NCBI RefSeq assembly: GCF_020740795.1
Contig: NC_067283.1
Span: 44,009,659-44,073,658, forward strand
DNA: 64,000 nucleotides
Source: Apus apus
Lineage: Eukaryota; Chordata; Aves; Apodiformes; Apodidae
Direction of reading: 5' to 3'
Part shown: positions 24,101-39,100 of the stretch, one piece after another
Numbering within the stretch: position 1 is the first letter of the stretch
Layout: every line of letters starts with the position of its first letter
The notes under the pieces: generated by a model
Seen by the model: the letters and a program-made list of their open reading frames with translations, nothing else
Database searches by the model: none
Told to the model about the DNA's origin: nothing
Translations under genes and position numbers: made by a program

Positions 24101-27100
24101 ATGGTGTCTCCTGGGGGAATAGTACTAGGGGTGTGATATGCTAAGTTTTCGAAGTTGCTGACTCCAGCTGATTTGCCAGCCTGCTCTGGGGATTTGGCCT
24201 GCCTGCTCACCCCGTTCTAGCATTGTCTAGATGAGATGTTTTTGCCATTGAACTGCCTCTCAGAACTTGTTACGCTGCTGCTTGCTTTCTCACTGAGTGA
24301 GCAATTTACAAGCTATTCCTCTCTGAGAAATCCTGCCAGAGGTGACATCTAGCACAGGCCGTTGCAGGCTTTGTATAAAAGCTGTCTCTGAAAAACAAAA
24401 AGTTGGTGTCCAGGATGCTAGCTTTCTGATATGGTTCTGAGTTCCTATTATTATCTCTACTGAAGAATTCTGGCTTAGTCCAAATGCCAGTAACTGTTTT
24501 GAATGTGTAAGCTCATGTGTGAATCTAAAGAGCAACCTGAGGGTAAGAACAAATAGGTAGAAATAAATTTCAAAGCTCTAACCCTTTTTTGTCCTTTCTT
24601 TCCTTTCTGCAACGTTTTGAAGGATGCACGCCAGAAGTTCCGCTCTGTGCTGGTTGAAGCAACAGTAAAACTGGATGAACTGGTAAAGAAGATTGGAAAA
24701 GCTGTAGAAGACTCTAAACCTTACTGGGAAGCTCGAAGGGTGGCCAGGCAGGTGAGAACTTTCTGCCTTATAAGCTCGTGCTGGCCGTTGGAGAGCACAT
24801 ACTGATTGCATTGCTTTCTTGCTATTAATAACAACTTAAGCATAAGCACTTGGCTGACACTGGTCTATGTCTTGAGTTGCGTGTCAGCCATGTGAATCGA
24901 TGGCAAAAGTGTGTTTCTTCACAGCCACAGCTGCACGTGTTCTTCAATCCAGGAAAAGCAGTAGAGCATACAAAAATGATGGATAGCAAAACCCTAGTTC
25001 TGTTCTCCTCCTGTTACAAATGGCCATTCAGAGCCCTGCTCTTTCCTGTCAGTAGCTGTAATTATTTCAAACTACAGTGGGGGCTTCCTGAATCTGCGTT
25101 TTCTCCTTCAAGCAAAATGCTTAGCAGCTAAATGGCTGCAGTTGGAAGCTGCTGGGAAAGACACTGGAGTGGGACAGACTTGGGGAAACCTGCAGGGATT
25201 GGTGCTGATTATATTGGGCTGAAGCAGGAACGTGCTAAATGTGGCTCCAACGTGTGTTGGTCTGGGGAGAAACGGAACTCTTCTTTCTGTACTGTCATCA
25301 GGAGCTTTCCTCCCTTTCCCTAACTACTACTTGACTATTGAGGCTTGTATGGCTGAGGCAGGGAAGGGTGAGGTATGGAGGTAAAGGTCTGATCTACTGG
25401 CTGCATAGAAAGCAAGCAAGCTTGTGAAGTGCCAGGCAGCTTCCCTACTTCAGGGAAAAAGTAGCTGGGAGTTGAGCATGTGGTGGCTTAGGCAGTGCAT
25501 CTGCTTTCTGTCTGTAATGGGGCTTGATGGTTTCAGGCTCTTTTGTATTTTCCCCAAGGGGCAGGTGGTTCCTGGGTGCTATTTCTTTTTTTCCTTGAGT
25601 CAAGGAGAAGCAGAAGTAGAAGAAGAATTGCCTAGAGCTGCTGCTTCTGTGCTTGGCTGGAAGGATGTCCAGGGTGGCATCTGTGGCTGGGTAGCCAGGA
25701 TGTGATTGTGTTCAAGGGGAGAGCGAGAGATGGGGTCGCATGTGTGAAACACATGGAAATTACAAAAGGATTTTGTTTGTAAAAATAGGTAGGGGATGAG
25801 GTTGAGGGATGAGAAAAGTAGTGTAGGTGTGTGCTAGAAGGCAGAAAGTAAACTTGCAGGGTGAGAGAAGGAGAGAGAAGAGAGAATAAATACATCCTCA
25901 GAACAAGGAGCAGGAAAGGGAGGCATGGATGCAAACTTCATGGCTTTGAAAGCTGATAAAGCAGGAATTGGGTTCATGGGATGTGACACACAAGATAATA
26001 TAGGACCATTTTGATCCCTTAAATTGGCATTGTCTTGGAGCTGTTGTCTCAGGCAGTGGGGATGAGGTGTAGGGGTAATTAGGCTTAATCCTCTAGGCTG
26101 TGGAAGCAGCATAGCAAATAGGTAAGCTCTGCTTTGAGATTGCTCATGGAGTCTATGGTGTGTGTTAGAGATAAACTAGTAGCATCCTACAGAAAGAAAG
26201 GAAGTTAGTGACAAAAGAAGAGCAAGGAATTGTTTATATTCTGTTAATTAGTATGGGCAATTAAAAATAAATAAATCCCCAAACCCTTCTTTTAAATATG
26301 GTCATATACTTTTTTTACTCTAAATAGGCACAGTGTGCATAGGATTTCAAGATTTATACTTGGAAAAGTCAATGGTAGAGATGCATACTCTGCAGTACAA
26401 AAAATGCAGATGAATTTGAGATCTGTAACATCAGGCACTGAGAGCAGTAAACTTTGTCCTGAGGTTGGCAGCAGATTTTGTCCTGAAAGTGGAGGTTTTT
26501 ATTGCTGCATCTTTGCTATCCCTGAAATACTGACTGCAATAGTCATGACTGAATAGTCATGCTGGTTCAAAGGTGCTTTGCAAGACCACGAAAGGTCCTT
26601 AGGTTTGTAGAGTAACTGCTCTAGTATTTACTTGTTAGAGAGAACCAAGTTTTCCTCTTAGTTCATTCTATCATTAGCTAGTTTTAAATGCTGTTTATCC
26701 AAGATCTCCTAATTTGCAACACACTCAGTTTTCTCTTCACTCCTTGATAGAATTTTATCTTTTTAAAACAGGGATTCCCCTTCTAGCTGTTCATTCAACT
26801 TTTTTCCATTTTGTGTCATGGAGCTGGTCATGGACCAGAGCTCCCTCTTTTTATCTGCTCAGCGGACAGAGCTTGAAGATAGTCTCTGTTTTCCCATTGA
26901 CTCCTTGTCTAATAAAATATTGAAATAGAAAATGTGAGGGCCAAGATGAATATTGGCATCGGAGGACAGCAAATCTACCTAGAAAGCAGGAGACTGGAAA
27001 GGTTAGTACAAATCATCAGTAGAGCATCTGCCTAAGGAGTTTTTCTAGTCTGAATTTAGACTAGGAAAGTTCTGTTTAACTTTGAACAAATTTGCTGTAT

Positions 27101-30100
27101 TAAAGCAGGGGAAGGAGTGGGTAGGGAAATACGAAACTGGAGGAATGAACCAGAATATTAACATGTTAATATGAGGCTTTGAGCAACCTGGTCTAGTGGG
27201 AGGTGTCTCTGCCCATGCAGGGGGGTTGGAACTAGGTGATCTTTAGGGTCCCTTCCAACCCAAACCATTCCATGAATCCTCTGAGGTGAGGAGTGCCTTG
27301 AGCCTCTGTCTAGGTGCCAGCCCACATCTTTATTTTATACTTTGACTTGTAAAATTGCAGAGAAAGCATGGGAATAGCTTGATATTTTTCTGTTCAAGTT
27401 TATTGAAGCATCTAGCCTCTGAAGGTTCTCTTCCACCTTCTGCCTTTACAGTTATTTTAGTCATTAGGCTGCCTCAGAAAACATAGGCACAAGGTTCTTA
27501 GTGGTTGAAACTGCTTTAATTAAACAATAAGGGGAAAATGCATGACTGTGCTTGTAAGAGAAAGGGAAGTGTAAATTCTTGTTTGTTCTCATTAAAGGGA
27601 AGTAAAAATATGACATATAAATTGAAGTCTTCTGGGAACAAAGAACTGCAGAATTAATGACAGGTAGTTTGATTGAAGTGCAAGAGTTGTCCGGAGTCAC
27701 TTGTACATAAGATGCCAGTTGGTAGGGTGAGCTGATTGATGCAAGATGTATTTAGTAATACTGAGAAGCTTGTTTTCACTTGGCAACAGCATGATTCTCT
27801 TCTGGAAATACATGTTTAATTTTTTTAAGAGAAAAGTCATTAAAAAGTTACGAGGGCACTGATCTGGGTTCAGCAAAATGCAAGTCACTAAGTCAAGTAA
27901 TTCCCTGGAGAAGCTTTAGGACCTTAAGCCCTTTTGTCTCCTCACCCTTATCCCCATCTTGCACAATCCTCTGTTGCCAGAAAACAGAGAATTCAAAACA
28001 AAATAATTCTCCCATGCAAGAGTCCTGTAGCATCTCGTTTGCGTAATGTGTGCCAAGAGAATTTCAGCTTGGCCTATCTTGGGGTGAAACTTTGCTTTAA
28101 CAGAACAATGGTCCCTTACTGTTAGGATTTGAGTGCTTTGTCCTCTGAAGTGGTGGCACAGGGAATCAGCATGGTGTCTGTTGTCACCAAGGCAGTATTA
28201 TTCAGCTTTTTTTTTTTTCCCTTTTTTTTTTTTTGCATCTGGCATATTGTCTTTTCATGTTGTTCTTCAACTTAGTCCATAATGCACATGTTCCCTGGAA
28301 GAACCTTGTCATATAGCAGAGGATTGTGTATGTACACAAGCAATAACCACGTTGCAGCAATATGGAAGTCCTATAATCCAGAAGGTAATCCAGGTTCTAA
28401 GTGTTGGGAAGGCTGATGTTCCCATGTCTGATGGTTTTTTTTGGTTTGTTAGTAATCTGCTTCTCAGGTTCACTTGTCAGAGAATTAGACTTTCTTGCCC
28501 AAAGGCAATGGGTAAGAAGGGTGAAGTTGTAAACAACAGTGTGGGTCTCGAGGCTCTGAGGTGAGGAGTGCCTTGAGCCACTGTTGACTTGGCATTTTGC
28601 AGGGCTGGGGATAGAAAGCGCCTATGAGATGGAGTCTGCAGCAGTGTCTGTGCAGGTGATGGGGTCAGAGAAGTGTGTCACCTCCCCAGTGACAGTGTGC
28701 TCTGGGGCAGGATGCTGTGCAAAACCAAGTGTGGTCTATTACATAAATCATTGGGCTGGTAGGAGCTGACTTTGTGCTGTTGCATGGCATAGATGAATTA
28801 TTTTGTCTCTCTCTTAGTTCCCATGTATAATGGAGCTGTCAAGCTGCTGTGAAGCAGAGTTCATTAAGGGAAGTGAAAGCACTTTGGGGTCACAGGGTGA
28901 GAGGTGCCATTAAAACACTGTTACCCGTATGTCATCACTTGTGAACCCAGGGACAAATGGAACAGAAGGACTTGCCTTTCTGCTTTGCTTCTGCTGGCAG
29001 AAAAAAATCTGATAAAAATGTCTTCCCACCCACTCCCACAAACAGAACAATCCATGCATTTGCAGTGACCCCAGCCTGAACAAGAGCCCTGGGAACATTG
29101 CTTCTAATTAAGCTTTAGCTCCTATTACTGAACATTTTTTTTGGAGAGTGAAGTCATGTTTTAGTCCCCAGTACTGGCTCAGATTGGGAGTAGATGTGGA
29201 TGCTTTGCTCAGCTTTAGTACTGAGCTTATTTGGGAGGGACGTTGTTTTGCTTTGTGATGTTCCCCTCACCCTGTGCCTCATTTAGCTTTTACAAAAGAG
29301 TGTCAGAGAACTTGCTTCAGATGAAAATAAAGGAAAGATGTAGACTAGTTCATACGTATATATGTCTCTCACTAACCCTTGTAGCAAGTGTTCAGAGCAC
29401 AGCATGTTGAAGGGTGTGCATGTTCTGCTTCCTCTTGGGTCACTCTTCCTTAGTTCAGCTTTACAACTAATTCTTCTCATGTTGTTGGCATACTTTCTTA
29501 AGCAGCACCCTTTTGTCTCAAAACACGTGGAAAACAGGCTGGAATGGATATTCCTGCTGAAGTCCAGGTATACCTGGGAGGAAATGCAGCTGACAGCCAA
29601 GCAGGTGGTGTTCAGCCAGGACAGCTAACCTGTCCTGTTCACTGCAACTTTTATGTGGTAGAACTCCTTCCTCTCACCTCACTAATAATCTTTCTCTCAT
29701 GTAATATTTTATATTGTTTCAAGAAGTCATCTGATGGTAAAGAATTATTAGAGATAAGCTTTCAGATAATCAGACCCTAGGTCTCCATTCTGCAGGTCTT
29801 CACAAAACTTAGGGCCCTTAATCACTGACTGTAGTCAATGGTGAGAGGTGGTGCACCTGAAATGCCTTCTGAGGTGTGTATGTCTTCCTGAAATGCAGAA
29901 GAAGTTAAGACATCTCGAGTTGTTGAGCCATTTAAAAGATCTTGGGTGACTCCTGCATCAAGTGTTTCAATTAATCTTAAAGCCAGAGTGAATCAGGATG
30001 AAAAGTAGTTGCTGTAATCTTGCAGAACAGGAACTGAGGAGGAACTGAGCCACTTCATGGTGAAGGTGGGAGGGGTGTAAGCAGATAAAAGCACAGTTAC

Positions 30101-33100
30101 CTAGTTGGAATACTTTTCCTCAGCAGATGAGACTGATAACTTTTTTTGCAGAAGTCAGGATTACAGTGCCTATAAATGAACAAAACTTTCTAAAGTGGTG
30201 GCTGTTGCATCTCAGTTTCTAGGTGTGCAGCTTGAGATGCCTGAAAGTAGTGTGGTAAATGTGGAAAGTAAAAAATGGTTACTTTCTTGGCTTAGGAGAG
30301 AAAAGCTTTTAAAAATCACATAACTTGGAGGTTCAAAATTCCCAATCACCCTGAAAAATTAATTCTGAACTGGAAACTATGGTCTTGCCAGTGTTGCTTC
30401 CTGCAGCATCCAAATTTCCCATCCAGATTGGCTCAGTGAGTGAGAGCTAATCAGATCATAGCACCAGCTGGCTCTGTGGTGGACAGGAGGGCAGCACTGA
30501 GTGTGGGTGACAGCTCCTGGGTCCAGATCCAGCAGTGGTGGATATCTAGGTATTCCCCTCTGGTTCCTAGGAACTAGATGTATTATCCTTTGTTATATCA
30601 GAGGTAGCTATGTCATAAGGAATCTCCTTTTCAATCCTGCTTTTATGAGCTGAAGTCTTTGTGTTCATGTTTAAGCCAACAAAGAGTTAAGACTGATTTG
30701 TATTATCTGGTAAGCTTATCTTGGCAAAAAAAGGTGGGGGGAAAGGGAACTTGAGAAGCAAAAATTAAATGTCAGCAAAACTGTGACAGACTTGCGTTCC
30801 TGTTTGGCAACGTGCCATGGAGCTAGTAAAAAGCAAAATTGTTGGCACCATTACAGTAAAACATCCAACTGACCTTGCCTGGCTGAAGGAGCATTTTTGG
30901 TTAACTGTTTAGAAGCCAAAAAACTATCTAGTGGATTCATGTTTTCAAAGCAAGGATATGAAAACTTGAAAATTGACTTTGACAAGCCTTCTACAATCCT
31001 TCCAACTATTTAAGAAAAAACCCAAACACCCAGAACACTTGACTGCTTCCCATAGCTATAGTTCAGTGGTGTGTTTTCACTGGTAAGTAAGGATCATCTG
31101 CGCAGCACTGCTGCTAAGAGACTGTTACTTCTGGACTCTTACAGTGTGTTCATCTTGCATATGGAGAAAGCAGTAGAAAACTGTGTGTGCAGAAGTGTCC
31201 CTCTTAGTAAACAAGAACAACTGTCAACGTGGGGTCAGTAGCTGTCATAGGCTTCTAAGAGTATTTCTACCCATGTTTGTGGTGGTGGAGCCAGCAGAAG
31301 GTATTTTGTATGGATATTGCTTCTCTGGCCATTTTCAATAATCAGTCTAGGCTGGTAGTATTAGGTTATTTGTGGTCTGCCTATACTGATGGTTTGTCCT
31401 TTTAATTGAAGATGCTGACTTGCAGGAGCCTTGGGAGCCTCACCAGAGTGTGAGGACAGAGGAGGTAATGATTTCTGGTTTAGGCAGGTGGGGTGAATGG
31501 TATGAGAACCAGCTTGCTCCCCAGGTGCATAAATCGACCATACAGAAATGACTGATTTGGTTTTGGATTAATTAGGCTGGTGGGGTGGAAAGGCCACACA
31601 GAGACAGGAGAGCAGGTCCTTTCCAGTACTGGGACTTACCTGTTGGTGGTCAAGAAACTTGTCCATGGGGTGGGGGCTGATGTGACGGCCTCAGTTAGTT
31701 CTGGGGCAGGCCATGCACAGGAGGGAGGGAGGCAGGTAGCACAAAACTTGCCTGGGAAGACATGGCAGGTGTGCTCTGAAGGGAAAGGAGACATAGAATT
31801 TGCCACATGAGCAACTGGGGAGCCCAGCACTGTAACAAAATGGTAAGGATATGGAATGTAGGTGAGCTGCGCAAGAAGTGGTGCCTGAAAGGATGAAGTG
31901 TTGGAGGCTGCGGGTTGTACCTGATGGCCTAAGAATTTTTGTGTCCTTTTACCCTTTCTGCTGCCTGTAGACCTGCTCTAGACCTGAACCCCTTCTTCCC
32001 AGCAACTCTTTCATTTTTGGTTACGAAACACATCATTAAGTCTTGGGGGAAGCCATGTCAATGTGACGTCAGTCCTCTTGTGAAATGTGGAGTTCCCACT
32101 GCTGTGATCCCAAGGGGTGTTTTCAGTATATTTGTCTTCCTTTCCACAGGGTGCATGGCTGGCTGTGGGGCCAGGCACCCTTCTGAAGAGGAAATCAGCC
32201 AAGCAAGGGAATCTGACATCAGTGATTTTATTATTGAGGGTGAGGAGTCACTTCCTGGGCTTCCACAAGGGAATCCACTGAGTTTTGTAACTGCTTCTAA
32301 AGCAGGATGCACTTTGGCTTAAGTAAAGAAAAATATTTTGTCACACTCAAAATTTGATGGAGTGCTTCTTGTGCTCTCTTGTCATGTTTGCACAGTTGAG
32401 ATTGAAACCCTGGGAGTGGTGTGTAGGAGTCACTGCTCTGTGTTCAGGTACGTATGGCTTAGTGCCTTGCTGCTTCCAGATGGAGCTTGTGCTTAGTGTT
32501 CAGTTTGCTCCACCTGAATGCTTGAAGCCTGAAAACTGTATTTTAAGTTTTTCATTATTGTTCTGTTGCACTTTTCTTCAGGTCAAAGTCATGAGGAAGA
32601 CTCGGAAGCAGGGAGCTCAGGGAAACTTACCTAGTCTTTTGCCTGGCTGACTTATTAGTGGTATTACTTAATTATTTAAACTTTTAAGACCTTAATTTTA
32701 CATTTATGTTCCTGCTCTGTCATCTGGTTGAGCAGTGTGATACTCCAGTGTCTCCAACTAGCTGTCCTTAAAGTGCTGAGAAGGTAGCAGATGTTGCCTG
32801 GTTGGATTTGGAAAGTTACACCCGAGATCTGATCTGTGAAGGAAAGCTCCTGAATGCGTTTGTCTTCCCATCAGCCCTGCTAATGCAGGATAGTAGGTCA
32901 GTGTGACTAGCACATTTCTATCCTCTTAACCCTGAGCAGCTGGAAGTCTGCCCCATGTTTGGGAAGACTTAACAGCTGCTACTTCACATATGGACTGAAA
33001 AAAATCCTTACCTGATTAATATGTAGTGCTCTTATTTATATTTCCTGCAGCTTAAGTGGCATCTGTAGCAAAACCATTTGCAAATATTGTATTCTTGGTG

Positions 33101-36100
33101 CTTTTGGATAGTAGGAACTACGGTTGTGGAAATACCTGTGTCAATAAATTTTGTGCGTATATGTGCTCCCTCTAAAAGCGAGACCTCCTGTGTGTCTATC
33201 CATGATTCTATGCCCCAATTAATGGGCCTAGTTATTTTGGGTTGGTATTTATACATCCTACAATTTTATTTTATGTGAGCATTATTCTGTTGATGGAGGA
33301 TTAGTTTGTATAAGCTATTGATGCAAAAACTATAATTGGTCTTCTCATCATTAGTAGAAGATGTGCCTTGGAAGGCTCCATTATTTAAATTTGTTAGCTC
33401 TGCACTATAAAGAGGTTCTTCCCTCTTCTGCTTTTCTTTCCAGAAGTAGAAGAAAATACTGTTTTCATCTAAGTATTTTGAAAATTGTATCAAGAAAAGA
33501 TGAAAAAAATGACTTGCATTTTTTGGTGTCTCTTTCTTCTGCTTTCTCCAACCACACAAAGTATCCATCGGTTGTTAGCTATTCTGGATGGCAGCAATAC
33601 AAAACCAGCTATAGCTGCTCAGCCTCCTCTCCATTAATTGTCAAGAATGCAATGACCTAATTATTTTCACTGCAAGAATGTGGTTTTTTTTCTTTCTTTT
33701 TTTTTCTTTTTCTCTTGCAAAATAGGAGAGTTGTGCAAGTAGGACTGAAATACTGAAACACTGGGGTAAGTTGGTGTAGAAATGCCCTCTGGATTAACAA
33801 GGACAGGGCTTGGGCAGGAAAGCTTGGGGTTCTTTTTGTTAGATGTCAGCTGATATAGTCAGCAAGAAGTGATACAGGTGATCTGGCTATTGTGTTTAGC
33901 CACAGATGCTGGAACTGATGGGAAGATGTAAGCAATTCTTAAAGGGTGCTGGGTTGTGAAAATAGATTAATTCCCTTTTCCTCTGCTGTTGTCTGAGGAT
34001 TTGACTGACATAATTTTGTGTCCTCTTCAATGTGGAAAAACCCAAGAGATTGAGACTTTGGGTTCTTTTGAATAGCTGTAGCACTTTGCATAGCTATTGC
34101 CAAAAAGGGAATCTACAACATCTGGAGAAGAACACAATGTAAAGGCAAGATTGCCTTCCTTTGTTCCCTCTTTCCATTTCCCCTCCCAGTCCCTTCTGGC
34201 CACTAGTGAAAGCTATTTCAAGAGATTATCCCATTTGTGGTTTACAATCTGTTAAAAATAGTAGCTAGCATTTGAGCCCGGGTGACTGGAGGGCAGGGTG
34301 ATATCTCCTGTACCTGTTTTGCATTGCAATTGTTCAGGGATGGCTGCTGAAGGCAGCACTAGTCTTGCAACTTTGGTGGTTGTTCAGCCAACCCAGTTTT
34401 TATTGTATACAGTGGTCTCAATAGGTGGGAGTTTATTATGAAATGGTAAATGCTCATGCTAAGAGCTGCTGCCAAAACAAATCCGATATGGATGTTGATT
34501 ACTTACTTCTGGGTGTGTTTTGTTATGACTTCTAGTAAAACAGTACAAATTTATAAGCTCTTGTCTGTTCTTGCTGGAGAAGAGTATCTGAAGAGTAATT
34601 CCTTTATAGCATGTGGGGGAATGGCTCTGGATTGACTCCGTTTCTGTAAGAAAAGTCTGTCTTAATTGCAGCAAGCTTGCAGTTCTGTCATTAGAAAATA
34701 AATTTTGCTGCCAGGATATAGAAGAAGATGTCTGTATTTAGCTGATATTTAGGGGGTTTTTTCTTGTTTGGTTTTGTTTGTGGTTTTTTGTTTTATTTTG
34801 GTGGATTTTTTTTTTTCACTTAGTAAAGGCTGCTAATGGTTTGTGGATAATGAGGATTTTATTGCTGTGAAGTGGAATAGAAATTTTGTTGATTCCTGCT
34901 GCTGCCTAGACTTTTTCCTTTGAGGAATGGACTTAGCCCTTCATTTGTCCAGGACACCACTCACAACTTTCTCCTTTAAGTGGAAAAAATCTGTTACAAG
35001 TGCTACAGAACTGTATAATTCCCCTAGGAAAATCTTTGAAGGGTCAATGGATTAATTATCATCAACAGATCCCTTAGGAAAATTATTGTCTGAGAAGTGG
35101 CTGTGAGCATGCACTCAAGGACTGTACAAGGTCAGCCTGGGTCTTTCCTCCAGAGTATGTCTCTGTTATGGAGGATGGGCAGTTGCTGGTGGCTTTCTGG
35201 GTACTGGGAGAACATGTCCAGGGCAGCCCATTACCTAGGTGAAACTCTTACCCACATGCCTTGTCTTTGCTTTTTTTGCTTTGCCATGTCAGTATCCGTG
35301 CATGCACAGGATGTTCTTTCTATAACAGGCTGCCAGTCCCTTGCCAGCCTTCTGGAAACTTCTGCTTACAAACATTTGGTGGCAGTTATGTGAGACAACA
35401 ATATCTGTTACATCTGTACGTGCTGAACATTTATTTTCTTGGATAATGAGCAAAATCCACTAAAGCAGGCGGTGTACATCTTGCAGCGTGTGTTTGTGAG
35501 AGTTTATTCCTTGCTTCTAGATTTGATTTCAGCAAAGGAGGCTGCTGCCAGGTGCAGAGGAGCATGAGGAGCCTCTGTAAACCTAGAAACCAGCTGTAAA
35601 CCCTAGACTTGCTGAGTCACTGCCTAAGCTCTTGGAATGCGGGTGCATATTGGGGGAAGGATTACCCTAATATTTGTCTCCCTTAATAAGATAGTTTTAC
35701 CTTGGAGAGGAAAGCCTGGACATATTCTGTTATCCCCTCTTCCAGAAGGCAACAGCTTTATAATTTTGGCCACAAACAAGTGCACAACTAACAAGCAGAT
35801 GGCAGTGAGTCCCGAAGAAGGCTGTGTCTAGATGGTATTAGGATGAACAATTTGTAATATTCTGGTGCCATAGACTCATTAATTAGTGTGAGTAACTTCA
35901 AGGAAAGGCTTGCTATAGTATATCCCATACAATCTCTGTGCCCAAATGAGTATTGCATCCCTCCTACTGTAAGGCAAGGAGCTAGATCGATTCAAAACAG
36001 TGGTGAGTCCAGTAGGTTTCAAATGACTGAGTGCACAGTGGTGCTGATGGGCTCAGAGATGATATTCTTGCACTCATTTCACAAGATCCTAGTGTCCAGC

Positions 36101-39100
36101 CTTGATGGGAGCCACCAGAGAGGAGAGCTGGCTGGCAGCTGATTGTTTGATCTGCTCCAGGATTGTTCTTAACAGCATTTAAGGAAATTGTATGTTTAGA
36201 TATTGTCTTTCTCATTTCCATCCATAGCTCCCAAAGAAGGGAGGTGGGATTCTGTCTTTGAGGAGACCAACTGTAGGTATGCTGGTAACAGAAGTAGCTG
36301 ATGAAGTGAGCTGCTGGTTGTGCCATTAACTTTTTGCCTCTTGGAATATGGCTTGTGATCCTGTGCTAAAGGAGTTACACATACCACCTAACTTTAGCAC
36401 AGAGCTAGATGTTTCTCAGAACAAGCTTTGTACATCTGCTCTTATTTCCTGGGCCTTTTAATAGACTACGGGTTTACTGGGAAAATAAAACAGCCAGGAG
36501 ACAGGTCAGTTCTATAACTACTAACCTGTTGGTGGATGCATGTTTGGGACCAAAAAGTCCAGCACAAAAACAAGACACCTCTCAAAAGCAGAGACTAAGG
36601 GACATCTGGTTATTGTATTCCACAGGCATTTCATTAGTTATGCAGCAGCAAGGAAATGGTTTGTTCTCCTAAAATCTCTACCAGGGCTTATTTTCACCTT
36701 CTCCATGCAAATAAAAATCTTCAAATCTGCTTTTGAAAAATCAAATTTTAACTTATGTACAATTTTGTAGCTTTTCAATGAACAGCTTAAATAATACAAG
36801 GATATTTCAGACTGGAGAGATTATTTTCTGTCAGGAATGCAACCAATCATCACAGATTAATATATAGCTCACAAAGCCTCATAGATCTGCCAAAATGAGG
36901 TCACTCTTGAGGCTTTGGATTTTATAGGTTATTTCTAAGCATCTGTATGTGGCCTATAGCAAGAAGGGGTTTCTCTTTTTTTACTACCTCTCAGATCTGG
37001 TTTGGTTTGGAGTTTTTAGTCTGTAGGGAGAGGGGAAAGGAAGGTCATGGACCTTAAAAAAAGCAAACAAAACACCCATCCCCCAACTGCATCACTATTA
37101 TTCAAGTCAATAAATGCGTAGGTCTGAGGATCTAGGAGAACATTCAGTATCACTGCAAATGTTTCGCAACTATGATCTTTGTTTTTCAAGAAACTGTAAG
37201 AAAAAATGGTGGTATTTGATAGAATGCTGGTTGTACAGGACCTCTGAAGGTCATCTGATCCCAACCTCCTGCTCAAAGCAGAACTATCATCATGGCTGGA
37301 TTGCATCACCCATGGCTTTGCCAAGTCTTGAACACCCCCAGAGACGGAGATTTGTAACCACTCTGGGTAGCCTGTCTGTGGGTCACACTACTGTTCTGGT
37401 AAGAAAGATTTATTTTTTTTCTGACCTCATAACTGCTGTCTGTGGCTCCGTGTTATATCATCCAATACTGATGAGAAGCATTTATTTGTCTCTGTCATCT
37501 TTGCAGCTCCCCTTCAAATTTTTGCTGGCAGCTAATTAGGTTACTCCTTAGTCTCCTCCTTGCTAGATTGAAAAAGGTCACATGCCTCAGCTCTCCTTGT
37601 AGGAGTCACTGTAGGCCTCTGGACCCTGTCTTGACATCCCTCTTGAACTGCAGGTCTGGAATTCATTGCTCAGCCTCAGCAGCACTGACTTGGGAGGAAT
37701 GATATCTTCCCATGACTGGCCAGCTGTGGCCCTCTTATTGTATCCTAGGACATGGTTTGCCTTACTTGCAAAAGGTGTGCACCTTCTCAACTTTTCCAGC
37801 CTGACACCCATTGTAACGTGTGGGTCCTCTTTGGCAGGGCTGACCTTCCCATCTGTGCTGGTCATGGGATTACTCCACCCCAGGTGTAGAACTCCATGCT
37901 TTTCCTTGTTGAGCCCTGGGAGGTTTCTCCTGGACCCACAGAGTTCATCACACAGTCCATCTGGGTTGAGATTCTGCCATTTGCCTTTTCAACTGCCTCC
38001 TCTAACTTAGTATCATCGGCAGGCTTGCTGGGGGTGCAGCTGTGCCCTTATCAAGGTGGTTGTTAGGATGTTGTAGCTTATGGGCCCTTGTGTTGACATC
38101 TGTGCTACAGCTCTTCTTGCTGGCTGCCAGCTGTACTGAAACAGGCTGAGGAAAACGAGCTGAAGGAGCAGCACTCTGCAGCTAGTTACTGTGATTACTG
38201 AAGTGAGCACTTACTAACTGCCTTCATCTTGTAGCCTTCTGCTACCTTGAACCTACTGCAGTGGTGGGCAAGACGGGTATGCAGTGGTCAAGGAATGGTG
38301 ATCCTGATACCCTCATCCCTATCAGAAGCTTCTGCAAGATGCTGTGGTGCGGTCACTCTGATCAGAGTGATCCTTGAAGGCAGGCAGTGCTACAGCAGCT
38401 CTGGTGGGCAACTGGTGGATGAAAGTTCCTGTTGTTTTAAAACATGTTCCCTGCTGTATTTTGCACAGCAAATTAACCACTGGATGTGGTTAAAATAATG
38501 AGAGTAGGCCAGAATGGAAACATCTGAAACTTGCTTCATTTGGAAGAGTGTGACTGGGGCACTGTTAATTGTTACCTATTTCATAGTAAGCAAGTACGTG
38601 TTTTCTAGTAGCAGCTAAACTATTGTTTTAAAGATTAATGAGTGGGACAGACATTGGTTTCAGAGTAACAAGTGCCTTTTAGAGCAAAGGCCCTGTGCTA
38701 GCACATGATGTGCTGGTGCCTTGTTCTGAGCAGCAGCAGCTGTGTGTTCTCTTCATGCTCCAGCTTACAGTGATTTTACAAACAAAAGTGGTTCAGGCAT
38801 TCTATTGGCAGTAATGGAGAGAGGCTGAAATAAAGTGTGTGTTAAGACCTTGGCAGCATGGGATGAGAGATTCACCTGGATAAATGAGAAGCCAATTTTG
38901 TAAATACTTGAAAATAACTGATCTTTTCTGACGGCCGTTTCCAATGATAAGTTTGCTGGTTGTGTTCTTGATACCCTTTTCATTAGTTTACCAGTGCTTA
39001 TGGCCACAGGGAGAAATTCTGTAGCAGGCTTGAGCCTGCAAAATGTGCCCTCTGCATCTATTTCTGGCAGCCTGGCTTGTCTGTTAGCTGTGTGCACATG

